The position numbers and the translations under genes are program-made. Source: Fidelibacterota bacterium (lineage in GTDB: Bacteria > Fidelibacterota > UBA2242 > JAFGTP01). Taken from it: 7,260 bases of DNA. The DNA lies in assembly GCA_021734005.1 (NCBI GenBank), contig JAIPJV010000105.1, positions 1 to 7,260 on the forward strand. Reading direction: 5' to 3'. Under the pieces are notes generated by a model, which saw only the letters and a list, made by a program, of their open reading frames with translations, was not told the DNA's origin and searched no databases. This document shows, in pieces, positions 1-6,066 of the stretch (positions are counted from its first letter, which is position 1; each line of letters begins with the position of its first letter).

Positions 1-12
1 GCTATTCATTAC

Positions 13-19
13 AAAGGAG
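13..19 (+). promoter_or_regulatory. Shine-Dalgarno sequence of gmhA
   Basis: AAAGGAG is a strong ribosome-binding site. Its GGAG (16-19) lies only 1 nt before the TTG at 21, 4 nt before the ATT at 24 and 7 nt before the CTG at 27. The other strong sites in this window sit 6-7 nt before their start. Spacing therefore argues against TTG 21 and for the ATT or CTG. Confidence 0.7.
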
Positions 20-20
20 A

Positions 21-611
21 TTGATTCTGACGGAAAAAGAAATATACGAAAACATAAAATCCCAGCTCCAATCCAGCTCCGAAGTCAAGCATAAAATTGA
101 AGAGAAATGCTCAGATTCTATTTTTGCTGCTGCTCAATCGATGACAACAACTTTGCAAAAGGGCGGCAAAATTTTCCTGTGTGGTAATGGAGGCAGTGCA
201 GCCGATAGCCAGCATATTGCTGCTGAACTTCTTGTTCGTCTAGATCTTGAACGCGATGCTCTTCCGGCTATTGCCCTGACAACTGACACTTCCATTTTGA
301 CGGCTTCGGCCAATGATTATGATTTTGCAAAAATATTCGTTCGGCAACTCCAGGGATTGGCAAAACCCGGAGATCTATTAATAGCTATTAGTACAAGTGG
401 AAATTCCGGAAATGTGATTGAAGCAGTTCAGCATTGTAAGCAAAACGAGATTCAGACTTTAGTCTTAACCGGAAAAGATGGTGGGAAACTGGCTGGATTG
501 GCTGATCAGGTCATTAAGGTACCTTCTCAAAATGTTCAAAGAATTCAGGAAGGACATATTACAATTGGACATATTTTGTGCGATATTGTTGAAAAAAATC
601 TATTTGCTTAG
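21..611 (+). CDS. gmhA: Phosphoheptose isomerase (sedoheptulose 7-phosphate isomerase)
   Basis: Cytoplasmic SIS-domain enzyme that converts sedoheptulose 7-phosphate to D-glycero-D-manno-heptose 7-phosphate, the first step of ADP-heptose synthesis for the lipopolysaccharide core. At 196 residues from the TTG it matches the family (E. coli GmhA, 192). The SIS sugar-phosphate loops are visible as CGNGGSAADSQH (54-65) and STSGNS (124-129). The zinc and catalytic ligands known in GmhA are all kept at a constant offset of four: H65, E69, Q176 and H184 match E. coli H61, E65, Q172 and H180. This separates it from DiaA-like SIS proteins without the active site. The start is uncertain: the coordinates use TTG at 21, but the Shine-Dalgarno favours ATT 24 or CTG 27. 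The frame is also open to the left edge, so a start outside the window cannot be excluded. xerD follows after 9 nt. It implies an outer membrane with heptose, or heptosylation of another glycan. Confidence 0.92.
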   Translation: MILTEKEIYENIKSQLQSSSEVKHKIEEKCSDSIFAAAQSMTTTLQKGGKIFLCGNGGSAADSQHIAAELLVRLDLERDALPAIALTTDTSILTASANDYDFAKIFVRQLQGLAKPGDLLIAISTSGNSGNVIEAVQHCKQNEIQTLVLTGKDGGKLAGLADQVIKVPSQNVQRIQEGHITIGHILCDIVEKNLFA

Positions 612-620
612 TTTTATATA

Positions 621-1514
621 ATGTTACAATATCTGAAAGATTTTATTGATTATATTCGAATAGAGAGAAGCTTATCGTCAAATACTGTTTCTGCCTATGA
701 AAATGATCTGACGCGCTATTGTGAGTTTATGGAAGACCGCAAGATTGTTGATCCCCGGTCAGTGAAATTAAAAGATATCCAGAAGTTTATAACTGCTTTG
801 GGCAAACTCGGACTTTCCAAACGAACAATTGCCCGCAACATTTCTGCATTAAAAAGCTTTCATAAATTTCTCTTGCAGGAAGACATTATTGAAAAAAATC
901 CTACTGAATTCCTTGATGCTCCTAAAATGCCCAAAAAATTACCAGAAGTCCTGGACATTAATGAAGTAGAAGAAATTTTGAATCAAATCGATACCGACAA
1001 AAGCAAAGGCATTCGCGATCGGGCAATTATCGAAACTCTGTATTCTACCGGGATGCGGGTTTCTGAACTCCTTGCTCTGAAAAAATCGGAAGTCTATTTT
1101 GAAGAGGGCGTTATCAGAGTTTTAGGGAAGGGCAATAAGGAGCGGATTGTCCCCTTTGGCAAATGTGCTGAATCAGCCATTAAAAAATATATAAAAGGAG
1201 TTCGAGGGAGCCTGGCTGATCGGGGTAAAAGTAAAAATGTGCTTTTTCTCAATATGCGGGGCAAGCCGCTCTCCAGGATGGGCGTCTGGAAAATAATCAA
1301 CAATTATGTCAAGTTGACTGGCATTAAGAAAAATGTCAGCCCCCATATTTTTCGTCATTCTTTTGCTACTCATCTACTCGAGGGAGGGGCGAATTTGCGA
1401 GCAGTTCAGGAAATGCTGGGACATGTTGATATTTCTACAACTCAGATTTATACTCATTTAGACAAAAGTTATCTGAAAGAACAACACAGAACATTTCATC
1501 CGAGGTGGAAATGA
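621..1514 (+). CDS. xerD: Tyrosine recombinase, XerD-like
   Basis: Site-specific recombinase of the XerC/XerD family that resolves chromosome dimers at dif near the terminus, normally under FtsK control. It has 297 residues, the usual length. Residues 1-100 form the SAM-like core-binding domain (RSLSSNTVSAYENDL, 16-30) and about 110-297 form the catalytic domain. All six catalytic residues are present: R146, K170, H242, R245, H268 and the nucleophile Y277. They sit at a constant offset of two from E. coli XerD (R148, K172, H244, R247, H270, Y279). The C-terminus ends in HPRWK, like the HHPRA of E. coli XerD, which favours XerD over XerC; a lone Xer enzyme is also possible. ATG 621 aligns with other XerD N-termini, but no Shine-Dalgarno precedes it. 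It starts 9 nt after gmhA and its TGA overlaps the ATG of the next gene (ATGA). No integrase-type neighbours or attachment sites are seen, so it looks like the housekeeping enzyme. Confidence 0.93.
   Translation: MLQYLKDFIDYIRIERSLSSNTVSAYENDLTRYCEFMEDRKIVDPRSVKLKDIQKFITALGKLGLSKRTIARNISALKSFHKFLLQEDIIEKNPTEFLDAPKMPKKLPEVLDINEVEEILNQIDTDKSKGIRDRAIIETLYSTGMRVSELLALKKSEVYFEEGVIRVLGKGNKERIVPFGKCAESAIKKYIKGVRGSLADRGKSKNVLFLNMRGKPLSRMGVWKIINNYVKLTGIKKNVSPHIFRHSFATHLLEGGANLRAVQEMLGHVDISTTQIYTHLDKSYLKEQHRTFHPRWK
1502..1508 (+). promoter_or_regulatory. Shine-Dalgarno sequence of the M50 protease gene, inside xerD
   Basis: GAGGTGG within the last codons of xerD fits the anti-Shine-Dalgarno well and lies about 6 nt before ATG 1511. 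The GTG at 1505 in the same frame is part of this site and so cannot be the start it serves. This decides for ATG 1511. Confidence 0.75.
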
Positions 1515-2155
1515 ATTTACAAACTTTACAGACCATAGTTTTGCTGGTACCGCCAATTCTTCTGGCCCTATCTTTTCATGAATATATGCATGGCTGGGTA
1601 GCCAATAAATTAGGTGATCCAACAGCAGAAAGAAATGGTCGCCTGACAATGAATCCGCTTGCTCATCTGGATCCTTTTGGAACTCTGATGATCTTTTTAG
1701 TCCATTTTGGCTGGGCAAAACCTGTTCCAGTCAACCCGATTAATTTTGAAAATCCAAAACAGGATTTGACCTTTGTTTCTATTGCCGGGCCTCTGGCCAA
1801 TATGTTCCTGGCTCTTTTGAGTGGAATTTTATTGAGAATTGTTGGCAGCGGTCTGTTTAATTTTTTACCGATCAATTTTTTACGACCTTTTTATCAAATG
1901 ATTGTTCTCAGTTTGCAGATCAATATTGCCCTGGCTTTTTTTAATTTACTTCCTCTGCCACCTTTAGATGGCTCAAAAATATTATTTGGCCTTTTGCCAG
2001 ATGAGTACGATCATATTGCTGTCTGGTTACGGCAGTATGGTGGCTTTATTTTAATGGGCCTTATCTTGTTTGGATATTTAACGAATGTGTCAATAATCGG
2101 CGGTTTTTTACGCCCCTTTATTAATTTTTTCTCAAGATTATTTGGAGGGATATAA
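1511..2155 (+). CDS. Site-2-protease-type M50 membrane metalloprotease
   Basis: Polytopic membrane zinc protease of the short M50B group (YwhC/SpoIVFB-like), which cuts substrates within or near the membrane. It has 214 residues from ATG 1511. The zinc-binding HExxH is HEYMH (23-27) inside the first membrane segment. The third ligand is the Asp of PLDG (151-154) in a later membrane segment, in the place of the family NPDG motif. Other family motifs are GWAKPVPVNP (67-76) and GPLAN (93-97). I count about five to six hydrophobic segments, near 6-24, 54-66, 87-110, 127-146, 176-192 and 194-210. There is no PDZ domain, so it is not RseP/RasP-like. Its start overlaps the xerD stop (ATGA) and its TAA overlaps the next gene's ATG (TAATG), which suggests coupled translation. 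The substrate is unknown. Confidence 0.92.
   Translation: MNLQTLQTIVLLVPPILLALSFHEYMHGWVANKLGDPTAERNGRLTMNPLAHLDPFGTLMIFLVHFGWAKPVPVNPINFENPKQDLTFVSIAGPLANMFLALLSGILLRIVGSGLFNFLPINFLRPFYQMIVLSLQINIALAFFNLLPLPPLDGSKILFGLLPDEYDHIAVWLRQYGGFILMGLILFGYLTNVSIIGGFLRPFINFFSRLFGGI
2144..2149 (+). promoter_or_regulatory. Shine-Dalgarno sequence of the small membrane protein gene
   Basis: GGAGGG within the 3' end of the M50 gene, with GGAG ending 7 nt before ATG 2155. It is a strong site, and it supports the following 61-codon frame as a real gene rather than a chance open frame. Confidence 0.75.
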
Positions 2156-2340
2156 TGTTTGATAAGGATAAATATCGTCGTTTCAAATTGAAAGACAAAG
2201 ATGATGAGGAAAATGAGGATGAAGGTATTCACTTTAGGAGAATTACCCGCAATCGTCCTACAAAAAATGTGTGGGTGCTGCTGGCAATTCTGGTGCTGGT
2301 CATCCTTCTTATTATAATGCTCTCGCAAATGGGCAGTTGA
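2155..2340 (+). CDS. Small tail-anchored membrane protein of unknown function
   Basis: A 61-residue protein I do not recognise. The N-terminal 37 residues are highly charged: basic at 4-15 (KDKYRRFKLKDK), acidic at 16-23 (DDEENEDE), then basic again at 28-37 (RRITRNRPTK). A single strongly hydrophobic segment follows at about 39-57, with four residues after it. By the positive-inside rule the N-terminus should face the cytoplasm with the C-terminus anchored in the membrane. There is no signal peptide or cysteine. It is likely real because it has a GGAGGG Shine-Dalgarno at the usual distance, its ATG overlaps the M50 stop by 1 nt, and its composition is non-random. The coupling suggests it is made in step with the M50 protease, so it may be a partner, regulator or substrate. 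That is inference only. Confidence 0.72.
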   Translation: MFDKDKYRRFKLKDKDDEENEDEGIHFRRITRNRPTKNVWVLLAILVLVILLIIMLSQMGS

Positions 2341-2368
2341 TTTAATTTTTGGCAATTGAATTCTGAAT

Positions 2369-2396
2369 TTGAACGCCAGCAAGGAAAATTTATAAC
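2369..2396 (+). promoter_or_regulatory. Candidate sigma-70-type promoter for ftcD-fchA
   Basis: TTGAAC (2369-2374) as -35 and TATAAC (2391-2396) as -10 are separated by 16 nt. The matches to consensus are 4/6 and 5/6. Transcription would begin near 2403, giving a leader of about 37 nt before the ATT start of ftcD. It lies in the only sizeable gap upstream of ftcD. It was found by eye in AT-rich DNA, so chance matches are possible. Confidence 0.42.
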
Positions 2397-2415
2397 GATT
2401 ATTAATCCCAATTTT

Positions 2416-2428
2416 TGAAAAATTTTCA
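2416..2428 (+). repeat. 13-bp palindrome just upstream of the ftcD ribosome-binding site
   Basis: TGAAAAATTTTCA is a perfect inverted repeat (TGAAAA/TTTTCA) about a central A. It lies between the predicted transcription start and the Shine-Dalgarno of ftcD, where an operator could act as a roadblock. It is AT-rich and short, so chance is a serious alternative. Confidence 0.25.
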
Positions 2429-2433
2429 GGAGG
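2428..2433 (+). promoter_or_regulatory. Shine-Dalgarno sequence that sets the ftcD start at an ATT codon
   Basis: AGGAGG is close to a perfect Shine-Dalgarno. Its GGAG ends 7 nt before ATT 2440. There is no ATG, GTG or TTG in the ftcD frame between the upstream stop (TGA, 2416-2418) and GTG 2632, so this site points to the ATT. Confidence 0.75.
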
Positions 2434-2439
2434 CAATCC

Positions 2440-3450
2440 ATTCCGGAGGTCGTTGAATGCGTACCTAATTTTAGCGCAGGTAAGGACAGAAAAAAAGTTC
2501 AGGCTATTGTTGATGTTATCCAGCAGGGCGGCGGCAATATTCTCCATGTTGATAGAGGTGAAGCTGCCAATAGAACTGTTGTCACTTTTACCGGTGATCG
2601 ACATACTATTCTGGAAGCGGCCTGGCAGGGCGTGAAAAAAGCTTCACAAGTCATTGACATGCGCAATCATCAGGGCGTTCATCCCCGGCTTGGTGCTACT
2701 GATGTGTGTCCTTTCGTTCCTATTCAAAATGTGAGTATGCAGGATTGTGTGGCAATTTCGGAAAAATTGGGAGAGCGGGTGGCTCGTGAACTCAATATCC
2801 CGGTATATTTGTACGAAGAAGCAGCCCGCAAACCTGAACGGAAAAATCTGGCTAATATCAGGCGCGGAGAATATGAAGGGCTGAAAAAGAAGATGCAAAA
2901 TCCGAATTGGCAGCCTGATTTTAAGGCTGAATTCAATGCCCGCTCCGGTGCTCTGGTGACTGGAGCCCGTAAATTTTTGATCGCCTACAATGTGAATTTA
3001 AACACCCACGATACTCAGGCGGCTCAGGAAATAGCCCGTCGCATTAGAACTAGTGGCTGGACAATTGATAAAGATGGACGAAAAATCCATAAGCCGGGAA
3101 TATTCGATGCAGTCAAAGCTGTGGGCTGGTATATCGAAGAGTATCAGTGCGCCCAGGTGTCTATGAATCTGACCGATTATCAAAAAACTCTGCCCCATCA
3201 GGTCTTTGAAAAAATTTCTGAATTAGCCGAAGAAAAAGGATTAAAAGTAACCGGTTCAGAGGTGATTGGACTGATTCTTAAACAGCCTTTATTAAAAGCG
3301 GGGCGATTTTATTTTGAGAAAGTAGGGCGCGACTTGAATTCTGTATCAGAAAAGGAATTGATCGAAGTGGGCATCGAATATCTAGGGTTAAATGACGTTC
3401 AGGAGTTTGATCCCGAAAAGAAAATATTAGAATATAAAATTGGAGTATAA
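2440..3450 (+). CDS. ftcD: Glutamate formimidoyltransferase, apparent ATT start
   Basis: Cytoplasmic folate enzyme (EC 2.1.2.5) that transfers the formimino group of N-formimino-L-glutamate, a histidine breakdown product, to tetrahydrofolate. Some bacterial homologues also act on 5-formyl-THF. It has 336 residues from ATT 2440 and corresponds to the transferase half of animal FTCD. Motifs are VECVPNFSAGKD (5-16), NRTVVTF (44-50), IDMRNHQGVHPRLGATDVCPF (residues 72-92) with the catalytic His of HPR at H81, VYLYEEAAR, TGARKFLIAYN and GWYIEE. Translating from ATT gives M-PEVVECVPN, which lines up residue for residue with M-SQLVECVPN of human FTCD and so fixes the start. The first in-frame standard start, GTG 2632, would begin at residue 65 and lose the conserved N-terminus. 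No frameshift is needed. fchA follows at once and gives the second half of the reaction pair. A histidine utilisation role is inferred; no hut genes are in view. Confidence 0.93.
   Translation: MPEVVECVPNFSAGKDRKKVQAIVDVIQQGGGNILHVDRGEAANRTVVTFTGDRHTILEAAWQGVKKASQVIDMRNHQGVHPRLGATDVCPFVPIQNVSMQDCVAISEKLGERVARELNIPVYLYEEAARKPERKNLANIRRGEYEGLKKKMQNPNWQPDFKAEFNARSGALVTGARKFLIAYNVNLNTHDTQAAQEIARRIRTSGWTIDKDGRKIHKPGIFDAVKAVGWYIEEYQCAQVSMNLTDYQKTLPHQVFEKISELAEEKGLKVTGSEVIGLILKQPLLKAGRFYFEKVGRDLNSVSEKELIEVGIEYLGLNDVQEFDPEKKILEYKIGV
3442..3445 (+). promoter_or_regulatory. Shine-Dalgarno sequence of fchA, within the end of ftcD
   Basis: GGAG in the penultimate codons of ftcD lies 4 nt before ATT 3450 and 7 nt before ATT 3453. 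The 7-nt spacing equals that seen for ftcD and the small membrane protein, so ATT 3453 is preferred. ATT 3450 would overlap the ftcD TAA by 1 nt, like the TAATG at 2153-2157. Confidence 0.6.
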
Positions 3451-3452
3451 TT

Positions 3453-4055
3453 ATTATAGAAAGTCAGAAAATAATAAAATATTTTGCCGAATTAGCGGCG
3501 GGAAAACCAACACCGGGAAGTGGGAGTGGAGCCGGAATATCAGCGGTAATTGCAGCTTCTCTGGGCTCTATGTCAGCATCAATTATGGCCAAAAATAGTC
3601 TTGTGAGCCGGGATCTGGAAATGATGGCAGCCGAATTTGAAGCCTTTCAGGAAAAATTTTTCAATCTGAGTGAACAGGATGTAAAGGCCTTTAAAAGCGT
3701 TATGCAGTATTCTAAACAGAATAGTGATGATCTGGAAAAAGCACTGGAAGTAGCTATTGAAGTTCCTCTGGAAATGCTCGAGGAATCTCTGCGAATGTTG
3801 CGTCTGTTTCAAAAGTTGCTCAAGTTTAAGCCTGATACTGTAGCCAGTGAAATTGGCACAGCTGTCAAAGCCCTTCAGACTACAATAACTGCCAGCAGGT
3901 ATAATATTCAAGCCAATTATAAAATGCTTGCCAAACAAAAAGAGATCACGGATTATGCCCGGGAAATGAAGAATGAATCTGAAGAAATGCTGGAGGAGTG
4001 TGATCAGCTAGTTGAACAGTTGATTGCTTATGTAGAAGAAAAACTGGAAGAATAG
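3453..4055 (+). CDS. fchA: Formimidoyl-tetrahydrofolate cyclodeaminase, apparent ATT start
   Basis: All-helical cytoplasmic enzyme (EC 4.3.1.4) that converts 5-formimino-THF to 5,10-methenyl-THF and ammonia, taking the product of FtcD. It has 200 residues from ATT 3453, the usual length of stand-alone FchA. The glycine-rich family motif near the N-terminus is PTPGSGSGAG (19-28), where PTPGGGS is typical. D76-xx-AF (76-80), VPL (104-106), and an E133 followed by a helix ending RYNIQANY match the cyclodeaminase half of animal FTCD. At the position where animal FTCD has SD, this protein reads SE (E133) in my hand alignment. The frame is open from the TAA at 3435-3437, yet it has no ATG/GTG/TTG before ATG 3570. 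Starting there would remove the glycine-rich motif, so the true start must be a non-standard codon. ftcD ends within 3 nt, so the two are co-transcribed and probably coupled. A helical DUF is the only alternative and is unlikely beside ftcD. Confidence 0.88.
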   Translation: MIESQKIIKYFAELAAGKPTPGSGSGAGISAVIAASLGSMSASIMAKNSLVSRDLEMMAAEFEAFQEKFFNLSEQDVKAFKSVMQYSKQNSDDLEKALEVAIEVPLEMLEESLRMLRLFQKLLKFKPDTVASEIGTAVKALQTTITASRYNIQANYKMLAKQKEITDYAREMKNESEEMLEECDQLVEQLIAYVEEKLEE

Positions 4056-4142
4056 TTTCCTCAAAAATATATTAATGATTCCAATTTTATCCATATTTTT
4101 ATATATTTGACTTGCTAAATTGAAGGCCAGACCTGTTGGGGA

Positions 4143-4151
4143 TGGTATAAT
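4143..4151 (+). promoter_or_regulatory. Extended -10 promoter for mutL-miaA
   Basis: TGGTATAAT is a perfect TGn-TATAAT extended -10 element, 22 nt before the mutL ATG. No convincing -35 lies 16-18 nt upstream, as is usual for extended -10 promoters. Transcription would start near 4158, giving a leader of about 16 nt that contains a weak Shine-Dalgarno, GAGTGA (4160-4165), 8 nt before ATG 4174. It lies in the 118-nt gap 4056-4173; the rest of that gap shows only AT-rich sequence and no clear terminator for fchA. Confidence 0.55.
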
Positions 4152-4173
4152 TAATAATTGAGTGATTTAATAA

Positions 4174-6057
4174 ATGTCTGATATTAAAATATTATCCGAT
4201 AAACTTACTAATAAAATTGCAGCTGGTGAAGTTGTTCAGCGCCCGGCTTCCCTGGTCAAAGAACTGGTGGAAAATAGCCTTGATGCTGGAGCCAGCGAAA
4301 TCATAGTTAGAATCAAAAATGGTGGAAAAACTCTGTGTGAAGTAACTGATGATGGGCAGGGTATGGATAAAGATGATCTGCTCCTCGCTTTTGAGCGCTA
4401 TGCTACCAGTAAGATCAGCACTGTTCAAGACCTTAGCAATATTCGCAGTCTCGGTTTTCGAGGCGAGGCTCTAGCCAGTATTGCTGCTGTTGCCAAAGTT
4501 GATGCTCTCTCAACAAAAGAAGGCTCTGATACCGGGCATATCCTTAGAATTAGAGGGGGAAAATTTCTGGACGTTAAACCCGCTCCTCCTAAACCAGGCA
4601 GTCAAATATCAGTGCGCAATCTCTTTTATAATGTTCCGGCTCGCAGAAAATTTCTCAAATCCAAAAATGTCGAATTTCGCCATATTGTCAAAATTATGCG
4701 CAAGTTCAGCTTAATTCATCCCAATATTCGCTTCAAACTTGTCCATAATGGCCGGGAAGTTTTTAACTTGAAGAGTGAAAACTTAAAAAATAGAATTGTG
4801 CACCTTTTTTCATCGGAGTACAAAGATAATCTGATCCGCATAGATTCAGCCCGGGGTAGCTGGGAATTGAGTGGTTATCTTGGGAATCTGAATCTGGTTC
4901 GAGCCCGCCGTAAAGGCCAGCAGTTTTTATATGTCAATGGCCGCTCCATTACTGATAAGTATATGAGCCATGCAATCTTATCGGGATATAGCAGCCTTGT
5001 TTCGCGTGGTGAATTTCCTTTCTATTGCTTACAACTGCGAATTCCACCTGAAGAGGTCGATGTTAATGTCCATCCCTCTAAAATGGAAGTCAAATTCACC
5101 TATAGGAAAAAATTATACCGCTTTATTAAAGATACAATAAAACGGAGTGTAAGTTCTCTGAAAGAGGACTTGCCTGATTTTGGTAGTTTATCTCCTCAAG
5201 AATATTATTCTGAACCAAAAGTAAAAAAACCCGGGCAACAGCAAGCGCCCCAGCAGGAGAAGGGGGAACAGAATCAAAAGCAGGCCACCAATCAACCAAT
5301 GCAATCAGATAAAAAAATAGATCATCAGCAACCACAAAAACCACTGCAAACCAAAAAAGATTCTAAACAAACCAACATTCCCATGCACTTCACTCACAAA
5401 GTAGATTCCCAAAAATGGACTGAGCGGGCCGAAAGATTTTCAAAAAAACGCGAACAAGACCAGCAAACCGATCAGGAAAGTTACCAGCCTGATGTCAAAG
5501 TTTTTCAGGTTCATAAAAAATATATTATTAGTCAGATTGAATCCGGTATCGTCATTATTGATCAGCATGTGGCTCATGAAAGAATACTTTTTGAAGAAGC
5601 GCTTAAATCGATGAAAAAAGGCGGGGGCAGTGCCCAACAATTATTATTTCCCCAGGTGGTCGAATTAAGTGTAGATGACTATTCAGTTTTGCTGGATATT
5701 CTGCCCTATCTGGAAAAAATGGGCTTTCGGGCCAAAAAATTCGGCAAGAATACTGTAGCGGTCGAGGCCGTTCCTGCTGGCATGCGAATCGGTGATGAAG
5801 GCAAAGCCATGAAAAAGATAATTGATCATTACCGGGAATATGGAACAAAAGAAACTGACATTCAGGAGAAAGTTGCTGCAGCCTATGCCTGCAAAGCCGC
5901 TATCAAAGCCGGCGATCCTCTTGAGGAAGAAGAAATGCGCAATCTGGTTGACCGACTTTTTGCTACTGAAAACCCTCTTTACTGTCCTCATGGCCGACCT
6001 GTTGTTGTGAATTTGACCCTCAAGGAACTTGATAAACGTTTTGAGAGAACCGGCTGA
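4174..6057 (+). CDS. mutL: DNA mismatch repair protein MutL, endonuclease type
   Basis: Links MutS mismatch recognition to strand incision and removal. It has 627 residues, the same length as B. subtilis MutL. The N-terminal GHKL ATPase shows catalytic E30, N34 of ENSLDAGA, DDGQGM (59-64), ATSK (77-80) and GFRGEAL (94-100). LFYNVPARRKFL and VNVHPSKMEVKF close the N-terminal half. A Gln/Lys-rich, probably disordered linker spans about 346-425. The C-terminal domain has the nuclease motif DQHVAHERILFE (463-474), which fits DQHAxxExxxxE except that Ala is Val466. ACKAAIKAGD begins at 572 and CPHGRP is at 604-609; C573, C604 and H606 match the metal ligands of B. subtilis MutL. QQLLFP (488-493) fits the sliding-clamp binding motif. 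It therefore nicks DNA itself and needs no MutH. miaA follows after 9 nt, a pairing common in bacteria. Confidence 0.97.
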   Translation: MSDIKILSDKLTNKIAAGEVVQRPASLVKELVENSLDAGASEIIVRIKNGGKTLCEVTDDGQGMDKDDLLLAFERYATSKISTVQDLSNIRSLGFRGEALASIAAVAKVDALSTKEGSDTGHILRIRGGKFLDVKPAPPKPGSQISVRNLFYNVPARRKFLKSKNVEFRHIVKIMRKFSLIHPNIRFKLVHNGREVFNLKSENLKNRIVHLFSSEYKDNLIRIDSARGSWELSGYLGNLNLVRARRKGQQFLYVNGRSITDKYMSHAILSGYSSLVSRGEFPFYCLQLRIPPEEVDVNVHPSKMEVKFTYRKKLYRFIKDTIKRSVSSLKEDLPDFGSLSPQEYYSEPKVKKPGQQQAPQQEKGEQNQKQATNQPMQSDKKIDHQQPQKPLQTKKDSKQTNIPMHFTHKVDSQKWTERAERFSKKREQDQQTDQESYQPDVKVFQVHKKYIISQIESGIVIIDQHVAHERILFEEALKSMKKGGGSAQQLLFPQVVELSVDDYSVLLDILPYLEKMGFRAKKFGKNTVAVEAVPAGMRIGDEGKAMKKIIDHYREYGTKETDIQEKVAAAYACKAAIKAGDPLEEEEMRNLVDRLFATENPLYCPHGRPVVVNLTLKELDKRFERTG

Positions 6058-6066
6058 TCAAATTTT

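Noticed and set aside
617..622. TATAAT as a -10 box for xerD
   Set aside because: It overlaps the ATG, so transcription would begin after the start codon. The nearest TTGAAA (589-594) is 22 nt away, too far for a -35.
621..1514. The tyrosine recombinase as a mobile-element integrase
   Set aside because: It matches XerD in length, catalytic spacing and C-terminus, and sits in an overlapping housekeeping gene block without flanking repeats, a tRNA or cargo genes.
2350..2377. Imperfect hairpin beginning GGC and ending GCC as a terminator for the M50 block
   Set aside because: It needs mismatches and wobble pairs, has almost no loop and no T-run after it, and it overlaps the promoter candidate.
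2011..2604. A 197-codon open frame on the minus strand
   Set aside because: It runs antisense across the M50 end, the small gene and the start of ftcD, all better supported. Its translation shows no recognisable domain and no good Shine-Dalgarno.
2453..2635. A 60-codon plus-strand frame from TTG 2453
   Set aside because: It overlaps the conserved N-terminal coding of ftcD in another frame, which reads cleanly as a formimidoyltransferase. It is a shadow frame.
2440..3450. ftcD as a truncated gene or pseudogene starting at GTG 2632
   Set aside because: The missing N-terminal motifs are present in the same frame directly upstream and no frameshift or stop intervenes; only a standard start codon is missing.
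4063..4100. AAAAATAT/ATATTTTT inverted repeat after fchA as a terminator
   Set aside because: The stem is only A-T pairs, the loop is about 22 nt and there is no GC core, so it would be unstable. It is probably chance in AT-rich DNA.
4107..4112. TTGACT as the -35 of the mutL promoter
   Set aside because: It is 33 nt before TATAAT, and nothing like a -10 lies 16-18 nt downstream of it.
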